In this document: positions 1 to 6,686 of the stretch, piece by piece
Layout: each line of letters begins with the position of its first letter
How positions within the stretch are numbered: the stretch's first letter is position 1
Source: Desulfoscipio sp. XC116
GTDB lineage: Bacteria; Bacillota; Desulfotomaculia; Desulfotomaculales; Desulfallaceae
Direction of reading: 5' to 3'
Length of the DNA stretch: 64,000 bases
Assembly (NCBI RefSeq): GCF_039851975.1
Contig: NZ_CP156660.1
Coordinates: forward strand, 1,364,001 to 1,428,000
Translations under genes and position numbers: made by a program
Notes under the pieces: model-generated
Database searches by the model: none
What the model was told of the DNA's origin: nothing
What the model saw: the letters and a program-made list of their open reading frames with translations, nothing else

Positions 1-2
1 AC

Positions 3-164
3 GAGGATTTACTGATTAGTGCATTGATCACTATATCTCCCAGAAATATTACAGTTCATTTGGGAAATGGCGATTTTCCGACACATACTTTGGAAACCAT
101 CAGCAAAGTTTTTATCGGCCGCGTTTCCCAGTGCCGGGGTTGTCCGCTATGCCGGCAGCAATGA
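3..164 (+). CDS. ytxC: YtxC-like sporulation protein, C-terminal end only
   Basis: An open frame enters from the left edge and stops at TGA 162-164, giving 53 residues. It starts EDLLISALITISPRNITVH and ends with a cysteine cluster (SQCRGCPLC). In Bacillus ytxC lies just upstream of thrS, and this fragment has that position and a plausible YtxC tail. The family assignment comes from remembered similarity and synteny. YtxC is a poorly understood protein linked to sporulation. Most of the gene lies outside the window. A different 60-codon frame at 67-249 overlaps it and looks like a shadow. Confidence 0.6.
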   Translation, partial: EDLLISALITISPRNITVHLGNGDFPTHTLETISKVFIGRVSQCRGCPLCRQQ

Positions 165-213
165 TTTTACTATTTCGCCGCTTGGTGCTGTAATACTTTT
201 GTTCGGTATGTCG

Positions 214-242
214 TTGACAATTAAAATGTGGTCACATATAAT
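214..242 (+). promoter_or_regulatory. Sigma-A type promoter of thrS
   Basis: TTGACA at 214-219 and TATAAT at 237-242 are both consensus, with 17 bp between. Transcription would begin near 249 and run into the T-box leader. A perfect inverted repeat overlaps the -10 box. Confidence 0.8.
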
Positions 243-262
243 ATTTTAAGATATTATATGTG
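233..262. repeat. Perfect 12-bp inverted repeat over the thrS -10 box
   Basis: CACATATAATAT (233-244) and its exact reverse complement (251-262) flank a 6-nt spacer. The left arm contains the whole -10 hexamer and the right arm covers the predicted start site. It could be an operator or the ytxC transcript end. No T-run follows, so a terminator is less likely. Confidence 0.6.
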
Positions 263-284
263 ATAAATAACATAACTATAAATG

Positions 285-545
285 TAACGATGAGGAAAAG
301 TAAACTTCGACCGGTTCCCAGAGAGAAGGTGTCAGTGGCTGGAAGCACCTTTGTACGCGGGAAGCTGAAAACCACCTCTAAACAGCTGCATGGAAATCGT
401 AGTATATACAGCCGGTCGGCACCGTTATGAGCTTTTAAGTAAAGCCCCATAAAAAAATTGAGGCTTTTTAATCAGGGTGGAACCGTGGGATAACAAAATC
501 TCGCCCCTGGCACTTGTGCCGGGGGCGTTATTAATTCTTTTGTTT
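285..545 (+). promoter_or_regulatory. T-box leader of thrS (tRNA-Thr sensing)
   Basis: The conserved T-box AGGGTGGAACCGTGGG is at 474-489. Upstream lie stem I features: AGAGAG near 330 and the GGTG...ACC distal loop near 338-359. A likely ACC threonine specifier is at 371-373, preceded by GAAA. The GC-rich hairpin at 502-526 followed by T-rich sequence is the terminator, with the T-box in the competing antiterminator. Uncharged tRNA-Thr would allow read-through into thrS. Confidence 0.92.
502..545 (+). terminator. T-box-controlled terminator before thrS
   Basis: CGCCCCTGGCAC and GTGCCGGGGGCG form a strong stem (502-526), followed by a T-rich stretch to about 545. It is the OFF structure of the thrS T-box leader. 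Confidence 0.85.
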
Positions 546-604
546 TTAATAATTATTATTTGGCTGCCTAATATGGCCGGCCTGGTTAAGAAAGGGGTAT
601 CTAA

Positions 605-2515
605 ATGATTAACGTGGCATTAAAAGACGGCTCGGTACGCCGTTACGAACCTGACACATCTCTTTTGGAAATGGCTTTTGATATCAGCCCCAGGCTGGCC
701 AAGGAGGCGCTGGTGGCCAGGGTAAACGGTGAACTAACCGACCTGAGCGAAAAAATTAACGGGGATAGTAGCGTTGAATTTTTGACTTTCGACAGCGACG
801 AGGGTAAGCACGTTTTTAGACACAGTGCCTCGCACGTATTGGCCCAGGCTGTACAAAGGCTTTTACCCGGCACTAAGTTGGCTATTGGGCCGGCTATTGC
901 CAACGGTTTTTATTACGATTTTGATACTGCTCAAAGCTTTACTCCGGAACAGCTGGCTAAAATTGAAGCGGAAGTAACCAAGATTATTAAGGAAGATCTG
1001 CCGTTCAGCCGGGTGGAGCTGTCCCGTCAAGAGGCCCTCCGTAAATTTAATGAACGGGGCGAGCGGTATAAAGTAGAACTAATTAACGATTTACCTGAAG
1101 ATGCGGTTATTTCATGTTACCGGCAGGGTGAGTTCGATGATTTATGTGCCGGGCCGCACGTGCCTTCCACCGGGCGGCTTAAGGCACTTAAATTGCTGAG
1201 TGTAGCCGGGGCATACTGGCGTGGCGATGAGCGCAACAAAATGCTGCAGCGTATTTACGGCACGGCGTTCCCCAAAAAATCACTGTTGGAGGAACACCTG
1301 CACCGGTTGGAAGAAGCTAAACGCCGGGATCACCGCAAGCTGGGGGCGGAACTGGACCTATTCAGCATTCAGGATGAAGGCCCCGGGTTTCCCTTTTTTC
1401 ATCCCAAGGGCATGATTTTGCGCAATGAACTGGAAAACTTCTGGCATGAAGAGCATAAAAAACATGGCTATGACGAAATACGCACACCGGTGATACTAAA
1501 CCGCGCGCTTTGGGAGCAAAGCGGCCACTGGGACCATTACCGGGAAAATATGTACTTTACCCGTATTGATGAGGCCGACTATGCTATCAAGCCCATGAAC
1601 TGCCCGGGCAGTATGTTGATTTACAGGAGCCGGATGCACAGTTACCGCGAATTGCCCATACGCATGGCCGAACTGGGCCTGGTGCACCGGCACGAGCTTT
1701 CCGGGGTGCTGCATGGGTTGATGCGGGTGCGCTGTTTTACCCAGGATGACGCGCATATCTTTATGCTGCCCGGGCAGGTAAGAGATGAAATTGTTGGCGT
1801 TATTGATATGGTAAGCGATTTTTACCAGGTGTTTGGATTCAAGTATCATGTTGAATTGTCCACCAAGCCCGAGAAGGCGATAGGCTCCGATGAAATGTGG
1901 GAGCTGGCCACCGGCACTTTGCAAGAGGCTCTGGAGGTGCGGGGGCTGCCTTACAAGATTAATGAAGGGGATGGCGCTTTTTACGGCCCCAAAATTGATT
2001 TTCATCTGGAGGATTGCTTGGGCCGTACCTGGCAGTGCGGCACTATTCAATTGGATTTCCAGATGCCCGAGCTATTTGACCTGACCTATGTGGGGGAAGA
2101 CGGTCAGAAGCATCGCCCGGTGATGGTTCATCGGGTGGTATTCGGCAGCATCGAGCGGTTCATTGGTATCCTCACCGAGCATTTTGCCGGTGCTTTTCCG
2201 GCTTGGCTGGCTCCGGTGCAGGTAAAGGTGCTGCCCATCACCGACCGGCATATGGAATACGCTCATAAAATAGTTGAAAAGTTGGCTCAGAGGGATATTC
2301 GGGTGGGACTGGATTCCCGCAATGAAAAGGTGAACTATAAAATAAGGGAGGCCCAGGCGCAGAAGATACCTTATATGCTGGTGGTAGGCGACCGGGAAGC
2401 CGAAGCGGGGGCAGTGGCGGTACGCCACCGCAGCCGGGGGGATTTAGGTGCGGTGCAATTGAAACAGTTTATCGAAGATTTGACGCAGGAGATTAACAAT
2501 AAAGAAAATAAATAA
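605..2515 (+). CDS. thrS: Threonine--tRNA ligase
   Basis: It charges tRNA-Thr with threonine in the cytoplasm. The 636-residue length is normal. An N-terminal TGS domain covers about residues 1-60. The editing domain contains the HSASH motif (H73, H77) and DDLCAGPH. The class II catalytic core has MNCPGS and HRHELSG, which supply zinc ligands, and the C-terminus is an anticodon-binding domain (from about residue 535). The ATG follows GAAAGGGGT by about 6 nt. It is expressed behind its own promoter and T-box, and infC follows after 293 bp with a separate promoter. Confidence 0.98.
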   Translation: MINVALKDGSVRRYEPDTSLLEMAFDISPRLAKEALVARVNGELTDLSEKINGDSSVEFLTFDSDEGKHVFRHSASHVLAQAVQRLLPGTKLAIGPAIANGFYYDFDTAQSFTPEQLAKIEAEVTKIIKEDLPFSRVELSRQEALRKFNERGERYKVELINDLPEDAVISCYRQGEFDDLCAGPHVPSTGRLKALKLLSVAGAYWRGDERNKMLQRIYGTAFPKKSLLEEHLHRLEEAKRRDHRKLGAELDLFSIQDEGPGFPFFHPKGMILRNELENFWHEEHKKHGYDEIRTPVILNRALWEQSGHWDHYRENMYFTRIDEADYAIKPMNCPGSMLIYRSRMHSYRELPIRMAELGLVHRHELSGVLHGLMRVRCFTQDDAHIFMLPGQVRDEIVGVIDMVSDFYQVFGFKYHVELSTKPEKAIGSDEMWELATGTLQEALEVRGLPYKINEGDGAFYGPKIDFHLEDCLGRTWQCGTIQLDFQMPELFDLTYVGEDGQKHRPVMVHRVVFGSIERFIGILTEHFAGAFPAWLAPVQVKVLPITDRHMEYAHKIVEKLAQRDIRVGLDSRNEKVNYKIREAQAQKIPYMLVVGDREAEAGAVAVRHRSRGDLGAVQLKQFIEDLTQEINNKENK

Positions 2516-2607
2516 TCGGGAATACCGTGTAATCGGTCAAGAGTATAAATTTCCCGCAGTGCTGTCTTGAGCGGTCGGTGTAATTCCCGGTCGGTTGTTG
2601 GAGATAG

Positions 2608-2636
2608 TTGACGGCGTCGGTGACCCGTGCTATAAT
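2608..2636 (+). promoter_or_regulatory. Sigma-A type promoter of the infC operon
   Basis: TTGACG at 2608-2613 and TATAAT at 2631-2636 are separated by 17 bp. Transcription would start near 2643, giving infC a leader of about 165 nt. Confidence 0.78.
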
Positions 2637-2642
2637 AGGCTA

Positions 2643-2808
2643 TAAATTGTATATTCCTGTATTAAGAAGAGGCTGCTCGCTTCTCACCCTGAATGGCGTC
2701 CAGTGGATTGTCTTAGGGTTATAATACTACCATAGATGGTTATATTTACTGGTATTTATTAGCGGGTGCTTGACACCTGCTTTTTTATTTGATGGGGAGG
2801 TGAAATTT
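2643..2808 (+). promoter_or_regulatory. infC-rpmI-rplT leader, probable L20-type attenuator
   Basis: The leader holds a GC-rich segment near 2668-2700 (GAGGCTGCTCGCTTCTCACC) and ends in a terminator hairpin just before the infC ribosome binding site. In Bacillus this operon is repressed by L20 through transcription attenuation in its leader. The arrangement fits, but L20 binding cannot be shown from sequence alone. Confidence 0.6.
2762..2786 (+). terminator. Attenuator hairpin upstream of infC
   Basis: GCGGGTG and CACCTGC pair with one G-T wobble around a 5-nt loop and are followed by TTTTTT. It lies between the operon promoter and the infC ribosome binding site, so it must be read through for expression. 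Confidence 0.75.
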
Positions 2809-3327
2809 ATTTCCAGGGATCATCGGATAAATGAAGGTATCCGGGTCAGAGAAGTTCGAGTGGTGGATGTTGATGGCAAGCAGCTGGGTGTGTTGCCTAC
2901 TCGTGAGGCATTTAAGCTGGCTGAGGAGAAACAGTTGGATCTGGTTGAGATAGCGCCCCAGGCCAAGCCACCGGTTTGCCGCATTATGGATTACGGCAAA
3001 TTTAGATATGAGCAAAGCAAGCGGGAGAAGGAAGCCAGGAAAAACCAGCGCATCATCAATGTAAAGGAAGTTAAGCTGAGACCGAATATTGAGGATCATG
3101 ACTTTGAGGTAAAGGCTAAAAACGCCGTTCGATTTTTAAAAGACGGCGATAAGGTCAAGGTAACTATAATGTTTCGCGGCCGGCAGATTGTGCACCCCGA
3201 CCTGGGGAAAAAACTATTGGTACGGATGGCTGAACAAGTTACTGATCTGGCCAACGTAGAAAGGCAGCCCAAGCTTGAGGGCAAAAATATGATTATGATT
3301 TTGGCGCCCAAGCAACAGCAAGAGTAG
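2809..3327 (+). CDS. infC: Translation initiation factor IF-3 (ATT start)
   Basis: IF-3 binds the 30S subunit and controls start-codon fidelity. The protein contains the conserved N-terminal RINEGIRVREVRVV and VEIAPQAKPPVCRIMDYGK, and the C-terminal domain with KEVKLRPN and GRQIVHPDLG. From ATT at 2809 it has 172 residues, the family norm. GGGGAGG (2794-2800) lies 8 nt upstream of the ATT. The alternative in-frame TTG at 2770 has no ribosome binding site and lies inside the attenuator hairpin. Rare AUU starts on infC are a known autoregulatory device in enteric bacteria. rpmI and rplT follow in the same operon. Confidence 0.95.
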   Translation: MSRDHRINEGIRVREVRVVDVDGKQLGVLPTREAFKLAEEKQLDLVEIAPQAKPPVCRIMDYGKFRYEQSKREKEARKNQRIINVKEVKLRPNIEDHDFEVKAKNAVRFLKDGDKVKVTIMFRGRQIVHPDLGKKLLVRMAEQVTDLANVERQPKLEGKNMIMILAPKQQQE

Positions 3328-3357
3328 TGCCATATACAGGAAGGAGTGAAGGTATCG

Positions 3358-3549
3358 ATGCCCAAAATCAAAACGCACCGTGGTGCCGCCAAACGTTTTA
3401 AAAAGACGGGAACAGGCAAATTTAAGGGCTCGCACGCATTTCACAGTCATATTTTAGGGAAGAAGTCGGCCAAACGTAAGCGCAACTTGCGCAAGGCAAC
3501 GATTGTCCATAAATCTGATGCTGCTAAACTACAGCGCCTTCTCCCTTAA
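3358..3549 (+). CDS. rpmI: 50S ribosomal protein L35
   Basis: It is a small basic protein of the large ribosomal subunit, 63 residues, starting [18 protein letters not shown] as the family does. AAGGAG at 3340-3345 precedes the ATG by 12 nt. An in-frame GTG at 3346 exists but would add four residues not seen in the family. It sits 30 bp after infC and 42 bp before rplT in the classic operon. Confidence 0.97.
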   Translation: MPKIKTHRGAAKRFKKTGTGKFKGSHAFHSHILGKKSAKRKRNLRKATIVHKSDAAKLQRLLP

Positions 3550-3591
3550 TCTTAGTAAGAGTTTTTAGTCCGCAAAAAAGGAGGAATTACC

Positions 3592-3951
3592 ATGCCACGG
3601 GCGAAGAGTAGTGTGGTTTCACGCAAAAGACATAAGAAGATATTAAAACTGGCCAAGGGCTATAGAGGTTCCAAAAGCAAATTATTTCGGGTAGCCAACC
3701 AGCAGGTAATGAAATCCCTGATGTACGCCTACCGGGACCGCAAAGCGAGAAAACGGGATTTTAGAAGACTTTGGATTACCCGTATTAACGCCGCCGCGCG
3801 CGATAACGGTATGTCCTATAACCGTTTTATCAATGGGCTGAAAAATGCCGGTGTGGATATCAACCGTAAAGTACTGGCTGATTTGGCGGTGAACGACAGC
3901 AAGGCCTTCGGCCAGCTGGTGGAAATGGCCAAGAGCCGGGCGCAGTCCTAA
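3592..3951 (+). CDS. rplT: 50S ribosomal protein L20
   Basis: This 119-residue, very basic protein binds 23S rRNA early in large-subunit assembly and in Firmicutes represses its own operon. The start [19 protein letters not shown] and the C-terminal [19 protein letters not shown] are diagnostic. AAAGGAGG lies just upstream of the ATG. A terminator hairpin follows, closing the operon. Confidence 0.98.
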   Translation: MPRAKSSVVSRKRHKKILKLAKGYRGSKSKLFRVANQQVMKSLMYAYRDRKARKRDFRRLWITRINAAARDNGMSYNRFINGLKNAGVDINRKVLADLAVNDSKAFGQLVEMAKSRAQS

Positions 3952-3967
3952 TAATTCAGTAGAGATG

Positions 3968-4006
3968 ATAAGCATGGCAGATTAGAACCATGCTTATTTA
4001 CTTTTA
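3968..4006 (+). terminator. Terminator after rplT
   Basis: ATAAGCATGG (3968-3977) and CCATGCTTAT (3988-3997) form a 10-bp stem followed by TTACTTTTAT. Confidence 0.7.
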
Positions 4007-4062
4007 TAGTGCCTGGACTAGCCAGTAGTGCGAGGCAGGTAACTAATCGGGAGAATGTTAAA

Positions 4063-4866
4063 ATGCTACAGAGCAGGCACAACCCGCGCATAAAATATGT
4101 GCACCGCCTTGCCCGGCGCAAGTTCAGGGAACGGGAAGGAAAATTTATCATTGAAGGTATACGTTTTCTGGAGGAAGCGCTGCAGGTAGACTGGCCTTTG
4201 GAAATAGTTCTGCATACGGGTTGTGCGGCCGGACAGGCGCGGGCCGGTTACCTTCTGGATATGTTGGCCCGGCGCGGCGTGCCTCTGCTGGCCGTGGATG
4301 ATGCATTGTTCCGGGAACTGGCGGATACGGAATCGCCCCAGGGGGTGCTGGCGGTGGCCCGGGTGCCCGAGGTGCCGGATATAGATCCGTGGGGGTGGGC
4401 CGCCCGGGGCCGGGATTTGCTGCTGCTGGTGGATGGTATCCGGGACCCGGGCAATTTGGGCACTGTCATTCGCAGTGCGGATGCAGCCGGGGCGGATGGT
4501 GTGCTTATTATAAAGGGCTCTGTCGAACCATATAACCCCAAAACTCTGCGTTCTACTATGGGATCGATATTTCATGTGCCTGTGATACCTGTTTTGGAGC
4601 GGGACGCGCTGCTGTCTCAACTGCGTGCGGCCGGTTGGCGGCTGGTGGTTGGTGAACCCGGTGCCTGTAAGCTTATTCACCAGTGCGATTTGACCGGTCG
4701 GGTAGTACTGGCTGTGGGCAGCGAGGCCGACGGTGTATCCGATGCGGTGTGCCGGGCGGCCCGGGAGCGGGTGCGCATACCCATGCCGGGCCGGGCCGAA
4801 TCGCTCAATGCCGGGGTGGCGGCCGGAATAATGCTTTACGAAGCATTGCGTCAGAGAACTGGTTAA
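4063..4866 (+). CDS. TrmH/SpoU-family RNA 2'-O-methyltransferase
   Basis: It is predicted to methylate a ribose 2'-OH in rRNA or tRNA using S-adenosylmethionine. The 267-residue protein has an N-terminal substrate-binding region (HNPRIKYVHRLARRKFRER) and the SPOUT knot motifs DGIRDPGNLGTVIRSADAAG, VLAVGSEADGVS and the C-terminal SLNAGVAAGIMLYEALR. The start ATG is preceded by GGGAG about 9 nt upstream; an earlier in-frame ATG at 4009 lacks one. Bacillus ysgA lies next to pheS in the same way. The exact RNA target is not determinable here. Confidence 0.9.
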   Translation: MLQSRHNPRIKYVHRLARRKFREREGKFIIEGIRFLEEALQVDWPLEIVLHTGCAAGQARAGYLLDMLARRGVPLLAVDDALFRELADTESPQGVLAVARVPEVPDIDPWGWAARGRDLLLLVDGIRDPGNLGTVIRSADAAGADGVLIIKGSVEPYNPKTLRSTMGSIFHVPVIPVLERDALLSQLRAAGWRLVVGEPGACKLIHQCDLTGRVVLAVGSEADGVSDAVCRAARERVRIPMPGRAESLNAGVAAGIMLYEALRQRTG

Positions 4867-4874
4867 AACCTTAC

Positions 4875-4903
4875 TTGTTTTAAAAACGGCCATATGGTAT
4901 AAT
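4875..4903 (+). promoter_or_regulatory. Probable promoter of the pheST leader
   Basis: TTGTTT at 4875-4880 and TATAAT at 4898-4903 are separated by 17 bp. Transcription would start near 4910, about 600 bp before pheS. Confidence 0.65.
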
Positions 4904-5059
4904 CGATTCGAATAAAGGTCCCCAAAAAATGAGGGAAAGGTTGTGGTTAAGTGTTTTTAACCGCCGATTTTTTTTGGAGGCTGTTTGAAGCAACGGGTTC
5001 CATCCGGGCATACATGCTGTACAGAAGACTTGCCGTCCACTAGTGTAGAATAGATACTC

Positions 5060-5320
5060 AAATGGTAATGAAGGGGATAAGTAAGCGGCTATTTGCCTTC
5101 CAGGGAGACGGGGTCGTGGACTGGGAGCCTCATTAAGTGCAATCCGCCCAAATTCGCCCCGGAACTGCAGCTGAACGTTTTTTCAGTAGGTGTAGCCGGA
5201 TTCCCGCCGTTACCGGGAGTCGGGTCGAATTTATCTTCGCCCGGGCCGAGTTGTTGAGTTTTTATGCACAAAATTAGGGTGGTACCGCGGATTAATCCGT
5301 CCCTTGGGGCGGTTTTTTAT
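5060..5320 (+). promoter_or_regulatory. T-box leader of pheST (tRNA-Phe sensing)
   Basis: The T-box TAGGGTGGTACCGCGG is at 5275-5290. Stem I is suggested by AAGTAA near 5080, AGGGAG near 5102 and the distal loop around 5110-5130. TTC at 5153-5155 is a plausible phenylalanine specifier, though the flanking bases deviate from the usual GAA. A terminator follows directly. The region between the promoter and stem I (about 4910-5060) is unusually long for a T-box leader. Confidence 0.88.
5296..5320 (+). terminator. T-box-controlled terminator before pheS
   Basis: CCGTCCC and GGGGCGG form a 7-bp stem around TT, followed by TTTTTTATTTT. It is the OFF structure of the pheST leader. Confidence 0.85.
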
Positions 5321-5508
5321 TTTGTCTACATGAGATGGAATAATGATGAAAATTTAAACAATTGGCTTTTTTATGGTAAAAAGTATTGCATATTAATAGC
5401 ACTGCTAAGCTCGCAGGCAGGTGGCTAAAGCTAAAAATTGTTGAAGGAATATTAATTTTCATGAGTTCTGATTAGTATCCATCATGGTTGTAAGAGGGGG
5501 AACAGCAA

Positions 5509-6531
5509 ATGCAGGAAAAATTAAAGAATATTTTATCCGAGGCTCGGCAGGCGTTATCTCAATTGGGCGATCTGGAGGAATTAAACGACATTCGGGTGCG
5601 CTTTTTAGGTAAAAAAGGGCTGTTAACGGGCGTGTTGCGGGGGATGGGTTCTCTGTCCGCCGAGGAGCGGCCGATAATAGGTCAGCTGGCCAATGAAGTG
5701 CGTTCGCAGATAGAGGATATTTTAGAACGCCGTACAGCCGAAATTAAGGAAAAAATCAAATTAGTACAGCTTGAGAGCGAGAGAATTGATGTTACGCTGC
5801 CCGGTACTCCTATTATGACGGGGCGCAGGCATCCTTTATCTGTTATCCAGGAGGAAATAGAGGATATTTTCCTGGGTATGGGCTACACCATTGAAGAAGG
5901 GCCGGAAATCGAATCGGATTATTATAATTTTGAGGCGTTAAACTTACCCAAAGACCACCCGGCCCGTGATATGCAGGATTCATTTTTCATTAACCCCGAG
6001 GTGCTGCTGCGCACCCACACTTCGCCGGTACAGGTGCGTACAATGGAACGTACCGCGCCCGCATTGCCCGTACGTATAATTGCACCGGGTCGGGTGTACC
6101 GCCGGGATGATGATGCTACTCATTCGCCTATGTTTAATCAGGTGGAAGGATTGGTGGTGGACCGCAGGGTGACTTTTGCCGACTTAAAAGGTACCTTACA
6201 AGTGTTTGTTGAAAAAATGTTTGGTTCGGCTACTAAAACCAGGTTCCGGTCCAGCTTCTTCCCCTTTACCGAGCCCAGCGCCGAGGTGGATATTTCCTGC
6301 GTCATGTGCGGCGGCCGGGGTTGTCGGGTGTGCTCGCATTCAGGCTGGCTGGAAATATTGGGTTGCGGCATGGTGCATCCCCGGGTATTGGAAGTGTCGG
6401 GCTATAACCCGGAAGAAGTTACCGGCTTTGCCTTTGGTATGGGTGTGGAGCGCATTACTATGCTTAAATACGGGATAGACGACCTGCGGCTGCTGTTTGA
6501 GAACGACCTGCGTTTTTTAGCGCAGTTTTAA
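5509..6531 (+). CDS. pheS: Phenylalanine--tRNA ligase, alpha subunit
   Basis: This is the catalytic subunit of the alpha2-beta2 enzyme that charges tRNA-Phe. The 340-residue length is typical. The N-terminus is a coiled-coil tRNA-binding arm. The class II core includes [19 protein letters not shown], the ARDMQDSFF segment, LRTHTSPVQ and the C-terminal [26 protein letters not shown] lies 8-9 nt before the ATG. pheT follows after 155 bp that include a small non-terminating stem (ACATCG near 6540 with CGATGT near 6571). Confidence 0.98.
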   Translation: MQEKLKNILSEARQALSQLGDLEELNDIRVRFLGKKGLLTGVLRGMGSLSAEERPIIGQLANEVRSQIEDILERRTAEIKEKIKLVQLESERIDVTLPGTPIMTGRRHPLSVIQEEIEDIFLGMGYTIEEGPEIESDYYNFEALNLPKDHPARDMQDSFFINPEVLLRTHTSPVQVRTMERTAPALPVRIIAPGRVYRRDDDATHSPMFNQVEGLVVDRRVTFADLKGTLQVFVEKMFGSATKTRFRSSFFPFTEPSAEVDISCVMCGGRGCRVCSHSGWLEILGCGMVHPRVLEVSGYNPEEVTGFAFGMGVERITMLKYGIDDLRLLFENDLRFLAQF

Positions 6532-6686
6532 GGGAAAATCACATCGTTATAGTTCTTCGCTATGACAGGGCGATGTTCGTTTCGTCGATTGGATTTCTAT
6601 TATTAGCGGAATTTGGCGATGATCGGCTTTCGGATAAATTATGGTAACTATGATGTTAAAAAGAGCATATGAGGAGGTCAAAATCG

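Noticed and set aside
67-249. 60-codon ORF overlapping the ytxC end
   Set aside because: The overlapping frame matches the expected ytxC tail, and this ORF ends inside the thrS promoter.
1496-2050. 184-codon ORF on the minus strand inside thrS
   Set aside because: It is a reverse-frame shadow of a clear aminoacyl-tRNA synthetase.
4066-4893. 275-codon ORF on the minus strand
   Set aside because: It lies antisense to the SpoU methyltransferase gene, has low-complexity composition and no family motifs. GC-rich codon bias explains it.
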